Shown here: positions 1 to 7,178 of the stretch, piece by piece
Numbering within the stretch: the first letter of the stretch is position 1
Layout: every line of letters starts with the position of its first letter
Source of the DNA: Rubrobacter sp.
GTDB taxonomy: Bacteria; Actinomycetota; Rubrobacteria; Rubrobacterales; Rubrobacteraceae
Assembly (NCBI GenBank): GCA_016781725.1
Contig: JADDPU010000345.1
Span: forward strand, 1 to 8,139
Direction: 5' to 3'
Length of the DNA stretch: 8,139 bases
Made by a program: the position numbers and the translations under genes
Notes under the pieces: model-generated
The model's database searches: none
Told to the model about the DNA's origin: nothing
Seen by the model: the letters and a program-made list of their open reading frames with translations, nothing else

Positions 1-2
1 CG

Positions 3-170
3 TACCAGCGCACGCCGCGGACGCGCACCCGCCACACTCCAGGCGTGCCGGCGATGGAGCGCGTGGCGGAGGGTCCGCCGTACGGGGCCGGGGACATGCG
101 TGCCCGAACGCTAACCTTTCTCGCCGCCGGCCTCAGAGCACCGGCCACGAAGCCCCACACACCAGGCTGA
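3..170. other. Ambiguous coding-like stretch at the left edge
   Basis: Up to about base 118, every third base (positions 5, 8, 11 and so on) is mostly G or C, as in coding DNA of this genome. Two frames share that phase. The plus frame is open from base 3 to a TGA at 168-170 and could be the last 55 codons of a gene entering from the left. The minus frame has an ATG at 97-95 and leaves the window after 32 codons. Neither translation resembles a family I know, and no good ribosome binding site precedes the minus ATG. This may be the end of a convergent neighbour gene, the start of a minus-strand gene, or decayed DNA. Confidence 0.2.
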
Positions 171-233
171 AGTTCAGGATCCAACCAGTACCGAGCAGGT
201 TTCCGTTGCCAGATCTTGGCTGACGCCCGTCGT

Positions 234-410
234 CTATCCGGACAGCAGACTCCGACCCATGAGGTACTCGTCCGCCTGGGGACCGTCTTCCTACGTTCGG
301 CGATAGCCCAGACTATGAGCGATGCGCCAGGCTTGGCGTCGCCAACGACGAAGAAGCCCGGCGCGGCCACGCTCACATGAGACTGCCTCGCGGACCACTT
401 CTCGGTGACG
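234..410 (-). pseudogene. Frameshifted remnant of a gltD 3' end
   Basis: Read on the minus strand, this segment matches the last ~55-60 codons of the intact gltD at 1142-2572. The match starts exactly at the stop codon (TAG, 236-234). From about 370 to 300 it reads APGFFVVGDAKPGASLIVWA, against EPGVFVAGDAKRGASLIVWA in gltD. A one-base deletion near 279-287 then shifts the frame. Downstream of it the original frame continues as QADEYLMGRSLLSG then stop, against QADEFLMGKSLLPG. By eye about three quarters of bases match between 234 and 360. Similarity fades further upstream, but VTEK versus FTDR can still be aligned up to about 410. No start codon, cysteine domain or nucleotide-binding motif is present, so it cannot make a working protein. 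It ends where the promoter of the toxin gene begins. Confidence 0.85.
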
Positions 411-429
411 TATATACATGTGTTATACT
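410..429 (+). promoter_or_regulatory. Toxin-antitoxin promoter with overlapping inverted repeat
   Basis: This is a short AT-rich island in GC-rich DNA. TATACT at 424-429 is a good -10 hexamer; the -35 region (about 401-406) is poor. An inverted repeat, GTATA (410-414) and TATAC (424-428) with a nine-base spacer, overlaps the -10 and has ACATGT near its centre. Ribbon-helix-helix antitoxins commonly repress their own operon by binding such repeats, so I infer an autoregulatory operator. A transcript from this -10 would begin at about 435-437. Confidence 0.5.
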
Positions 430-435
430 TTCGTC

Positions 436-717
436 ATGCATGAAGGCTTCTTTGACTGGGACGGAAGCAATGAAGATCATGTCCTGGCCCATGGGGTAGC
501 GCCTGTTGAGGTCGAAGAAGCGTTGCTCGATCCGAAAGGACTCCGGGCCGATGCGCACAACGCTTCGGGTGAGAAGCGTTTCGCTTTCCTGGGGTCTACA
601 GAGGAAGGGCGTATCTTGTTCATCGTCTACGCCGAGCGGTATGGGAAGGCGCGTCCGATCACGGCCAGGGACGCAAATGTTGTTCAGAAACGCAGGTACG
701 GGCGAGGAAGGAGGTGA
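436..717 (+). CDS. brnT: BrnT-family ribonuclease toxin of a type II toxin-antitoxin system
   Basis: The 93-residue product has the layout of BrnT (DUF497) toxins, small RelE-fold ribonucleases that cleave RNA and stop translation until bound by their antitoxin. Visible marks are FDWD with a following asparagine and HGV (residues 6-21), an acidic helix ending in LDP (24-33), H41 and GEKR (45-48), the hydrophobic strand GRILFIVYAER (58-68), and ITARDA (75-80) before a basic RRYGRGRR tail. Length is normal for the family. I chose ATG 436 over the in-frame ATG 418 because 418 lies upstream of the likely -10 (424-429) and family members start close to the F-x-WD motif. No Shine-Dalgarno precedes 436, which nearly coincides with the predicted transcript start, so translation is probably leaderless. 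Codons are less G/C-ending than in the glutamate synthase genes, suggesting acquisition. The toxin-first order is usual for brnTA. The next gene starts five bases after the stop. Confidence 0.87.
   Translation: MHEGFFDWDGSNEDHVLAHGVAPVEVEEALLDPKGLRADAHNASGEKRFAFLGSTEEGRILFIVYAERYGKARPITARDANVVQKRRYGRGRR
708..715 (+). promoter_or_regulatory. Strong ribosome binding site for the antitoxin
   Basis: AAGGAGGT at 708-715 is a full match to the anti-Shine-Dalgarno and lies within the last codons of the toxin gene. Its AGGAGG core ends eight bases before ATG 723, an ideal distance. It overlaps the alternative GTG at 714, which therefore cannot be served by it. A leaderless, weak-looking toxin start next to a very strong antitoxin site would favour excess antitoxin. 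Confidence 0.8.
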
Positions 718-722
718 AAAGA

Positions 723-1055
723 ATGACGAGAAAGAGGAAGGAGATAAAGAGTTGGGAAGAAGTTCCAGCGTTCGCTTCGGAGAGAGAGGAGCAGGCTTGG
801 TGGGACGAACACGATATCTCTGCGGAGTTGCTGGAGACGTTCGGGCCGGTCCCGGAGGGCGAGCTACCTACACCACGGGATAGAACGGTTACGCGACCTC
901 GCAAGACCCCTGTCTCCGTGCGGATGGAAGAGGACTTGGTGAACCGCCTCAAAGCTTTGGCCGCCGTCAAGGGGATCGGCTACCAGACCCTTCTGCGGCA
1001 GTTCGTGTCGGAGAGGGTCTACGAGGAAGAGAAGCGGGAGGGCATCTTGAAGTAG
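723..1055 (+). CDS. CopG/ribbon-helix-helix antitoxin partner of BrnT
   Basis: The 110-residue product is the presumed antitoxin that neutralises the upstream BrnT-family toxin and represses the operon. Residues about 14-37 (VPAF, then SEREEQAWWDEHD) match the N-terminal signature of CopG-type antitoxins (the PF12441 style, 'P-F-S-E-x-E-W-D-x-H-D'). The C-terminal half has a ribbon-helix-helix pattern: strand TPVSVRM (62-68), helix EDLVNRLKALAAVKG (70-84), then GYQTLLRQFVSERV (86-99). The middle (40-61) is proline- and arginine-rich and probably a flexible linker. I place the start at ATG 723 because of the strong ribosome binding site; the in-frame GTG at 714 overlaps the toxin stop and that site. 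It differs from classical BrnA, so the pair may be annotated as BrnT with a CopG-family antitoxin. It converges on gltD, with a hairpin between them. Confidence 0.85.
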   Translation: MTRKRKEIKSWEEVPAFASEREEQAWWDEHDISAELLETFGPVPEGELPTPRDRTVTRPRKTPVSVRMEEDLVNRLKALAAVKGIGYQTLLRQFVSERVYEEEKREGILK

Positions 1056-1107
1056 CGCGGTATCGTGGGACGCGCGAGGTCCTGACCTAATGCCTGAAGC
1101 CGCTCCT

Positions 1108-1132
1108 CGCAGAAGCACCGTACGCTTCTGCG
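1108..1132. terminator. Hairpin between convergent antitoxin and gltD
   Basis: CGCAGAAGC (1108-1116) and GCTTCTGCG (1124-1132) form a perfect nine-base-pair stem with a seven-base loop. It sits 52 bases after the antitoxin stop and 9 bases beyond the gltD stop on the other strand, so it could end both transcripts. Neither side has a clear T-run, so it may be a U-less terminator of the kind predicted in actinobacteria, or an RNA-stabilising hairpin. Confidence 0.55.
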
Positions 1133-1141
1133 GGTGATGTT

Positions 1142-2572
1142 CTATCCAGGCAGCAAACTCTTCCCCATCAGGAACTCGTCGGCCTGCCTCGCAGCTTTCC
1201 TGCCCTCGGCGATGGCCCAGACTATGAGGGAGGCTCCCCGCTTGGCGTCGCCGGCGACGAAGACGCCCGGCTCTCTGGTGGCGTAGCCGCTCTCGGAGCG
1301 GATGGCGCCGCGGTCGGTGAAGCCGAGGTCCATCTCCTCCATGAAGCGGTCGCGCACGGGGCCGGTGAAGCCGATGGCGAGCAGCACGAGGTCTGTCTCT
1401 ATCTCGAAGTCCGTGCCCTCCTTGGGAACGGTCTTGCCGTCCGGGGTGCGCTCCGTCTCGACGGCGTGCATCTTCTCGACGTGGCCGTTAGAGCCCGAGA
1501 AGCCCGTTACCGCCACGCTAAAGCCGCGTTCGCCGCCCTCCTCGTGGGCCGGGTAGGTGTGCAGGATCAGGGGCCAGTCGGGCCAGGTGAGGCGGTCAGG
1601 GGTCTCCGGCGGCCTCGGGCCGTGGGTCAGCACCTTGACCGAGGCGCAGCCCTCGCGGTGGGCGTTGCCGAGGCAGTCGGCGCTCGTGTCGCCGCCGCCC
1701 AGGATGACCACGTTCTTGTCTCTGGCGGAGATCTCGACCTCGGCCTCCGTCGGGAGCCCGGCGACCCTCCGGTTCTGCTGCACGAGGTAGTCCATCGCCG
1801 GGTGGATGCCGCCGAGCTCGCGGCCCGGCACGTCGAGGTCGCGGCCCTGCAGGGCGCCGACGGCGAGTACGATGGCGTCGAACTCGCTCTTGAGCTCCCC
1901 GGTAGTCGGGTCCTCGCCGACGTGGGCGTTCGTCCGGAACTCGACCCCCTCCTCCTCCATCAGGGCGATGCGCCGGTCTACGACCCACTTCTCGATCTTG
2001 TAGTCGGGGATGCCGTAGCGCAGCAGGCCCCCGATCTTGTCGTCCTTCTCGAAGACGACGACCGAGTGCCCGGCCCAGTTGAGCTGCTGCGCCGCCGCGA
2101 GACCTGCCGGCCCGCTCCCGACCACGGCGACCCTCTTGCCGGTCCGCCTCTCGGGGGAGGGCGGGTGCGCTACGACCCAGCCCTCGTCGAAGGCCCGGTT
2201 GATGATAGAGAGCTCTATCTCCTTTATGGTGACGGGCTTGTCGTTGATGGCGAGCACGCACGCCGACTCACAAGGGGCGGGACAGAGCATCCCCGTGAAC
2301 TCCGGGAAGTTGTTGGTCTGGTGCAGCCGGTCTATGGCCTGCTTCCAGTGATCCCGGTAGACCAGGTCGTTCCAGTCGGGGATCAGGTTGTTCACGGGGC
2401 ATCCCGTGTTGCAGAACGGTATGCCGCAGTCCATGCAGCGCGAGGCCTGGCCCTTGAGCTCCTCTTCGGGCCAGGGCTTGTAGACGTAGCGGTAGTCCTG
2501 GACGCGCTCCTCGACGGTCCGCTTCGGGGTGGGCTTGCGCCCGATCTTGAGGAAGCCTTTCGGGTCGCCCAC
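1142..2572 (-). CDS. gltD: Glutamate synthase small (beta) subunit, NADPH-oxidising
   Basis: GltD takes electrons from NADPH via FAD and passes them through iron-sulfur centres to GltB, which uses them to make glutamate. The 476 residues are normal for the family. The N-terminal iron-sulfur domain has C46, C49, C54 and C58, then C97, C101 and C105. The FAD site is VAVVGSGPAG (148-157) followed by FEKDDKIGGLLRYGIP. The NADPH-binding Rossmann site is VVILGGGDTSADC (288-300). The C-terminal flavin motif GVFVAGDAKRG (436-446) contains D442. The start is GTG at 2572-2570, whose first base is the last base of the gltB TAG stop. GGAGGTG (2587-2581) lies eight bases upstream, so translation is probably coupled to gltB. 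A decayed copy of its 3' end lies about 730 bases downstream, beyond the toxin-antitoxin cassette. All key motifs appear intact. Confidence 0.97.
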   Translation of the reverse strand: MGDPKGFLKIGRKPTPKRTVEERVQDYRYVYKPWPEEELKGQASRCMDCGIPFCNTGCPVNNLIPDWNDLVYRDHWKQAIDRLHQTNNFPEFTGMLCPAPCESACVLAINDKPVTIKEIELSIINRAFDEGWVVAHPPSPERRTGKRVAVVGSGPAGLAAAQQLNWAGHSVVVFEKDDKIGGLLRYGIPDYKIEKWVVDRRIALMEEEGVEFRTNAHVGEDPTTGELKSEFDAIVLAVGALQGRDLDVPGRELGGIHPAMDYLVQQNRRVAGLPTEAEVEISARDKNVVILGGGDTSADCLGNAHREGCASVKVLTHGPRPPETPDRLTWPDWPLILHTYPAHEEGGERGFSVAVTGFSGSNGHVEKMHAVETERTPDGKTVPKEGTDFEIETDLVLLAIGFTGPVRDRFMEEMDLGFTDRGAIRSESGYATREPGVFVAGDAKRGASLIVWAIAEGRKAARQADEFLMGKSLLPG

Positions 2573-5500
2573 TAGCTCGCCACCTCCAGCTCTGCCTGCT
2601 GCCTCTCTTTGAGAACCCGCTTGAGGTCGTTGGGCATCACCTTGACGAACTTGGGCAAGATCTCGTCCCAGTCACGAAGAACGCGCCGCGCCCGCTCGCT
2701 CTCGGTCCACGCCAGGTGCCGCTCGACCATGCCGCGCAGCAGCTCTTCATCCTCCTCGTCCTCTACGGCCTCGAGCCCCACCATGTCCCTGTTGCAGAGC
2801 CTCTCGAAGCCCCCCCCTTCGTCCAGGACGAACGCGACGCCGCCGCTCATGCCGGCGGCGAAGTTCCGTCCGGTCTCGCCGAGCACCACTACCACCCCGC
2901 CGGTCATGTACTCGCAGCCGTGGTCCCCCACGCCCTCGACGACGGCGTGGGCGCCGGAGTTGCGGACCGCGAAGCGCTCCCCGCCGAAGCCCCTGAAGTA
3001 AGCCTCGCCGGCGGTCGCGCCGTAGAGGGCCACGTTGCCGACGACGACGTTCCTGGCCGGCCTGTACGCAGCGACCCTGGAGGGGAAGACGGCGAGCCGC
3101 CCGCCGGAGAGCCCCTTGCCGACGTAGTCGTTGGTAGCCCCCTCGAGCGTGAAGGTCAGGCCGCGCGCCAGCCAGGCCCCGAAGGACTGGCCGCCGACGC
3201 CGCGGAAGTCTAGGCGGACGGTGCCGTCGGGCAGGCCCTCGTTGCCGTAGCGCCGGGCGACCTCCCCTGAGAGCATCCCCCCGACCGTCCGGCTGGTGTT
3301 GGTGATCTCCCGCGAGAAGCGGACATTCTGGCCGTTCTCCAGGGCCGGCCTGCACCTCTCGATCAACTCGTTGTCGAGGGACTTGTGGAGCCCGTGGTCC
3401 TGCCGCTCGGAGTGGCGGAGCGCCGTGTCCTCGGGTACCTCGGGAGCGTGCAGGATGGCCGAGAGGTCCACGCCGCGCGCCTTCCAGTGCTCGATGGCCT
3501 CGCGCGTCTTGAGCACGTCCGAGCGCCCGACCATCTCCTCGAAGCGGCGGAAGCCCATGCCGGCCATCAGCTCCCGCACCTCCTCTGCCAGGAAGAAGAA
3601 GTAGTTAACGACGTGCTCGGGCGTCCCCGTGAAGAGCTTTCTGAGCTCCGGGTCTTGCGTCGCGATGCCGACCGGGCACGTGTTCAGGTGACAGACGCGC
3701 ATCATGATGCAGCCCGTCGCCACGAGCGGCGCCGTCGAGAACGCGAACTCCTCCCCTCCCAGCAGGGCCGCCACCACCACGTCGCGGCCCGTCTTGAGCT
3801 GGCCGTCGGTCTGGAGGACCACCCGCCCGCGCAGGCCGTTCTGCACCAGGACCTGCTGCGTCTCGGCGAGGCCGAGCTCCCACGGCAGGCCCGCGTGCTT
3901 TATGGAGGAGAGCGGCGAGGCGCCCGTGCCGCCGTCGTGGCCCGAGATCGTGATGTGGTCGGCCTTGGCCTTGGCCACACCCGCCGCGACAGTACCTACC
4001 CCTACCTCGGCGACGAGCTTGACGCTCACCTCGGCGAGGGGGTTCGCGTTCTTCAGGTCGTGGATGAGCTGCGCCAGGTCCTCTATGGAGTAGATGTCGT
4101 GGTGCGGCGGCGGCGAGATCAGGCCGACCCCGGGCGTCGAGTAGCGGACCTTCGCGATCTCCTCGGAGACCTTGTGGCCGGGGAGCTGCCCGCCCTCGCC
4201 TGGCTTGGAGCCCTGGGCCATCTTGATCTGCAACACGTCCGAGTTGACGAGATACTCGGTAGTCACCCCGAAGCGTCCGGACGCTACCTGCTTGACCGCG
4301 CTGCGGCGGTTGTCCCCGTCCGGGTCCGGGGTGAAGCGCGTCGGGTCCTCGCCGCCCTCCCCGGTGTTGGACTTGCCGCCGATGCGGTTCATGGCGATGG
4401 CGAGGGTCTCGTGCGCCTCTTTGGAGATCGAGCCGAACGACATGGCGCCAGTGACGAAGCGCTTGACTATCTCCTTGGCCGGCTCGACCTCCTCAAGGGG
4501 GATCGGGGCCCGCTCGAAGTCGAAGAGGCCGCGCAGGGTCGAGTAGCGCGCTGCCTGCTCGTCGAAGTGCCGGCTAAACTCCTTGAAAGTCTCGAAGTCG
4601 CCGGTCTTGACGGCGCGTTGCAGGGGGACGATGGTCTCGGGGTTCCACTGGTGGTACTGGCCCTGCGCCCTTAGCTGGTACTCGCCGCCCACCTCCAGCT
4701 CCTCGGCGTTGTCCTCGGCGGCCGCGAAGGCGAAGCGGTGTCGCTCCAGCACCTCGCGCGCCAGCGCGTCCATCCCAACACCCCCGACGCGCGAGGCCGT
4801 GCCGGTGAAGTGCCTGTCTATAAGCCCCTGGTTCAACCCCACGGCCTCGAAGATCTGGGCGCCGCAGTACGAGAAGAGCGTCGAGATGCCCATCTTGGAG
4901 ATCACCTTCAAAAGGCCCTTGCCGATTGCCTTGACGTAGTTCTTCGCCGCCTCCTCGGGGCTTACGCCGCCCTCCATGAGGTGAGACCTTACGAGGTCCT
5001 CGACCGTCTCGAAGGCGAGGTAGGGGTTTATGGCGGTGGCGCCGTAGCCGACTAGCAGGGCGAAGTGGTGCACCTCGCGCGCTTCGGCGGTCTCGACCAC
5101 CAGCGTAGTCGCCGTCCTAATGCCGGCCCGCACCAGGTGGTGGTGCACGGAGGAGGTGGCGAGCAGGCTCGGGATCGGGGCCTGCATCTCGTTGACGCCC
5201 CGATCGCTCAAGACCAGCACCGCCGACCCGCCCCTCACCGCGCTCACGGCGTTCTCGCAGAGCCGGCCGAGCGCCTCCTCCATCCCCTTCTCACCGGAGA
5301 GCGCCGAGAACAGGGTGGAGAGCGTCGTTGAGCTCGCCCCCTCGGAGCCCAAGTTCCTTATCTTCTCGAGCTCGGCCGCCGTGAGGATGGGCTGGTCTAT
5401 GAGCACCCGCCGGCAGTGCTTCGGCGTCTCCTCGAAGAGGTTCTGCTCGGGACCCAGGCTCATCTTGAGCGACATGACGAGCTCCTCGCGCAAGGGGTCT

Positions 5501-7059
5501 ATGGGCGGGTTGGTGACCTGCGCGAAGTGCTGCTTGAAGTACGAGAACAGCAGTTGGGGCCGCTCGGAGAGGACGGCTAGAGGCGTATCCGTGCCCATCG
5601 AGCCGTCAGGCTCCTTGCCGTTCTGGGCCATCGGGGCGAGGAGGAGGCGCTGGTCCTCGATGGTGTAGCCGAAGGCCCGCTGGCGCTCCAGGAGCGAGGT
5701 GGGCTCGTGGCGCGGGTCGCCGCCATCGGGGGCAGGGAGCTCGCTCAGGTGGATCTCCCCGCTATCCAGCCACTCGCGGTAAGGCCGACGCCCGAACAGG
5801 GGCCGCTTCACCTCCTCGTCGTGCAACAGCTCGTGGCGCTCGGTATCCACGACGAGCATCTTCCCCGGCTGCAGCCGCCACCGCTCGACCACCTCCTCGG
5901 CCGGTATCCTCAAGGCCCCGTCCTCAGACGCCATCACGACCCGGCCGTCCTTGGTGACGGAGTAGCGCGCCGGGCGCAGGCCGTTCCGGTCGAGGGTAGC
6001 GCCGACGAGGCGCCCGTCGGTGAAGGCCACGGCGGCCGGACCGTCCCAGGGCTCCATCAGGGCGCTGTGGTACTGGTAGAAGGCGCGGCGGTCCCCCTCC
6101 ATCAGCTCGTCGTTCTCCCAGGCCTCAGGGATCATCATGGAGACCGCGTGCGGCAGGGAGCGTCCGGCGAGGTGCAGGAGCTCGAGGGCGTTGTCGAAGG
6201 CCGCCGAGTCGCTCTGGCCCGGCACGATGACCGGCGAGAGCTTTTCGAGGTCGTCCCCGAAAAGGTCGGAGCGCAGCCGGCTCTCGCGGGCCCGCATCCA
6301 GTTCACGTTGCCCCTTATCGTGTTGATCTCGCCGTTGTGCGCGATGTAGCGGTAGGGGTGCGCGAGCTCCCAGCTCCCTAGCGTGTTCGTCGAGAACCGC
6401 TCGTGCACCAGCGCGATCGCGCTCGCGAAGAGCGGGTCTTTGAGGTCAGGGTAGAACCGCGGCAACTGCTGGCCCTTCAAGAGACCCTTGTAGATGACCG
6501 TCTTGGCGGAGAGGCTGACCACGTAGCAACCGTGTGAATCCTGGAAGGCCTTGTGCAGCCGGCGCCGGATCACGTACAGCTTGCGCTCGAAAGCCGCCCC
6601 ATCCCCACCCCGCCGCCCTATGAAGAACTGCCGGATGCGCGGCATGACGCTGCGCGCCACCCTCCCGACAGCCTCGGGCGCCACCGGCACCTCCCTGAAG
6701 CCTAAAAGATCGAGACCCTCCTCGGCGCAGATCTCCCGGAGCCGCCCCTCGCAGTCGAGCTCCTCGTCGAACTCGAAGAGCATCCCAACCCCGTAGCTGC
6801 CCGCCGGCGGAAGCTCGATGCCAAAGCCCTCGCACTCCCTGCGGAAGAAGCCGTCAGGTATCTGGGTGAGGATGCCGGCCCCATCCCCCGTCTCGGGGTC
6901 GCGCCCCGTCGTTCCCCGGTGCTCCAGGTTGAGCAAGACCTCGAGACCCTCCTCGACCGTCTCCCGCGTCCGGCGGCCGTCGATGCGCGCTACAAACCCG
7001 AGCCCGCAAGCATCGTGCTCGTAGTTAGGGTCGTAAAGCCCGGCTCCAGGGGTCAGCAA
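2572..7059 (-). CDS. gltB: Glutamate synthase large (alpha) subunit
   Basis: GltB releases ammonia from glutamine, channels it internally and makes glutamate from 2-oxoglutarate in the cytoplasm. The 1495 residues are typical. The Ntn-type glutaminase domain starts at C18 (ACGLGF), so residues 1-17 would be a propeptide removed to expose the catalytic cysteine. Its HRG, TGDGAG, YIAHNGEINT (N242) and SDSAAFDN (D284) motifs are present. A central domain spans roughly 460-750. The FMN/synthase domain, about 810-1190, holds the MNRIGGKSNTGEGGED loop (about 885-900), the SGHDGGTGASP glycine-rich segment (about 1040) and the 3Fe-4S ligands C1117, C1123 and C1128 (C-x5-C-x4-C). The GXGXG beta-helix domain is at about 1270-1460. 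The start is TTG at 7059-7057 with AGGAG five bases upstream; the nearby ATG (7064) is out of frame and stops after three codons. The propeptide length supports the TTG. It is transcribed with gltD, which overlaps it by one base. Confidence 0.97.
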   Translation of the reverse strand: MLTPGAGLYDPNYEHDACGLGFVARIDGRRTRETVEEGLEVLLNLEHRGTTGRDPETGDGAGILTQIPDGFFRRECEGFGIELPPAGSYGVGMLFEFDEELDCEGRLREICAEEGLDLLGFREVPVAPEAVGRVARSVMPRIRQFFIGRRGGDGAAFERKLYVIRRRLHKAFQDSHGCYVVSLSAKTVIYKGLLKGQQLPRFYPDLKDPLFASAIALVHERFSTNTLGSWELAHPYRYIAHNGEINTIRGNVNWMRARESRLRSDLFGDDLEKLSPVIVPGQSDSAAFDNALELLHLAGRSLPHAVSMMIPEAWENDELMEGDRRAFYQYHSALMEPWDGPAAVAFTDGRLVGATLDRNGLRPARYSVTKDGRVVMASEDGALRIPAEEVVERWRLQPGKMLVVDTERHELLHDEEVKRPLFGRRPYREWLDSGEIHLSELPAPDGGDPRHEPTSLLERQRAFGYTIEDQRLLLAPMAQNGKEPDGSMGTDTPLAVLSERPQLLFSYFKQHFAQVTNPPIDPLREELVMSLKMSLGPEQNLFEETPKHCRRVLIDQPILTAAELEKIRNLGSEGASSTTLSTLFSALSGEKGMEEALGRLCENAVSAVRGGSAVLVLSDRGVNEMQAPIPSLLATSSVHHHLVRAGIRTATTLVVETAEAREVHHFALLVGYGATAINPYLAFETVEDLVRSHLMEGGVSPEEAAKNYVKAIGKGLLKVISKMGISTLFSYCGAQIFEAVGLNQGLIDRHFTGTASRVGGVGMDALAREVLERHRFAFAAAEDNAEELEVGGEYQLRAQGQYHQWNPETIVPLQRAVKTGDFETFKEFSRHFDEQAARYSTLRGLFDFERAPIPLEEVEPAKEIVKRFVTGAMSFGSISKEAHETLAIAMNRIGGKSNTGEGGEDPTRFTPDPDGDNRRSAVKQVASGRFGVTTEYLVNSDVLQIKMAQGSKPGEGGQLPGHKVSEEIAKVRYSTPGVGLISPPPHHDIYSIEDLAQLIHDLKNANPLAEVSVKLVAEVGVGTVAAGVAKAKADHITISGHDGGTGASPLSSIKHAGLPWELGLAETQQVLVQNGLRGRVVLQTDGQLKTGRDVVVAALLGGEEFAFSTAPLVATGCIMMRVCHLNTCPVGIATQDPELRKLFTGTPEHVVNYFFFLAEEVRELMAGMGFRRFEEMVGRSDVLKTREAIEHWKARGVDLSAILHAPEVPEDTALRHSERQDHGLHKSLDNELIERCRPALENGQNVRFSREITNTSRTVGGMLSGEVARRYGNEGLPDGTVRLDFRGVGGQSFGAWLARGLTFTLEGATNDYVGKGLSGGRLAVFPSRVAAYRPARNVVVGNVALYGATAGEAYFRGFGGERFAVRNSGAHAVVEGVGDHGCEYMTGGVVVVLGETGRNFAAGMSGGVAFVLDEGGGFERLCNRDMVGLEAVEDEEDEELLRGMVERHLAWTESERARRVLRDWDEILPKFVKVMPNDLKRVLKERQQAELEVAS

Positions 7060-7095
7060 GTCATCTCCTATAGCGTCCAGAGTGCGGAGCGCCCA

Positions 7096-7124
7096 TTTTT
7101 ACACGATTTACCAGCAGAGCACAA
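7096..7124 (-). promoter_or_regulatory. Probable gltBD promoter
   Basis: On the minus strand, TTGTGC (7124-7119) and TAAAAA (7101-7096) are separated by exactly 17 bases and resemble -35 and -10 hexamers (each about 4 of 6). Transcription would start at about 7089, giving a leader of about 30 bases that carries the AGGAG site for the TTG start. The location in an AT-rich dip fits. No riboswitch-like structure has room in so short a leader. Confidence 0.5.
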
Positions 7125-7128
7125 GAGG

Positions 7129-7144
7129 GTAACAAACCTGTTGC
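7129..7144 (-). promoter_or_regulatory. Possible GlnR-like nitrogen-control box
   Basis: On the minus strand GCAAC, six bases, then GTTAC form two five-base half-sites on an 11-base period, just upstream of the predicted -35 of gltBD. Actinobacterial GlnR boxes are usually written gTnAC-n6-GaAAC. GTTAC fits one half-site and GCAAC fits the other at four of five bases, but in reversed order. A nitrogen regulator at a glutamate synthase promoter would make sense, but the match is loose. Confidence 0.2.
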
Positions 7145-7145
7145 A

Positions 7146-7160
7146 TACTAGTATCTAGTA
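7146..7160. promoter_or_regulatory. Inverted repeat upstream of the gltBD promoter
   Basis: TACTAG (7146-7151) and CTAGTA (7155-7160) are perfect inverted repeats separated by TAT. The repeat begins 22 bases upstream of the predicted -35. Its AT-richness in this genome, and its position, suggest a dimeric regulator site. I cannot name the regulator. Confidence 0.35.
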
Positions 7161-7178
7161 AGGCTTCTGGAAAGGAGG

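Noticed and set aside
714..716. GTG start for the antitoxin overlapping the toxin stop
   Set aside because: It lies within the Shine-Dalgarno itself; ATG 723 has correct spacing.
506..883. Plus-strand frame spanning the toxin-antitoxin junction
   Set aside because: It overlaps both real genes in another frame, and its translation has no recognisable pattern.
1466..2575. Plus-strand open frame of 369 codons opposite gltD
   Set aside because: It mirrors gltD, whose domains and motifs are intact. The long antisense frame is what GC-rich codon bias produces, and its translation resembles no family.
3385..4674. Plus-strand open frame of 429 codons opposite gltB
   Set aside because: It lies antisense to the conserved FMN and iron-sulfur region of gltB, lacks a ribosome binding site and has the runs of His/Val/Arg typical of shadow frames.
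7053..7064. Three-codon upstream frame (ATG ACT TGC TGA) overlapping the gltB TTG start
   Set aside because: The ATG follows the AGGAG with no spacer and is too close to be used. It is more likely chance than a translational switch.
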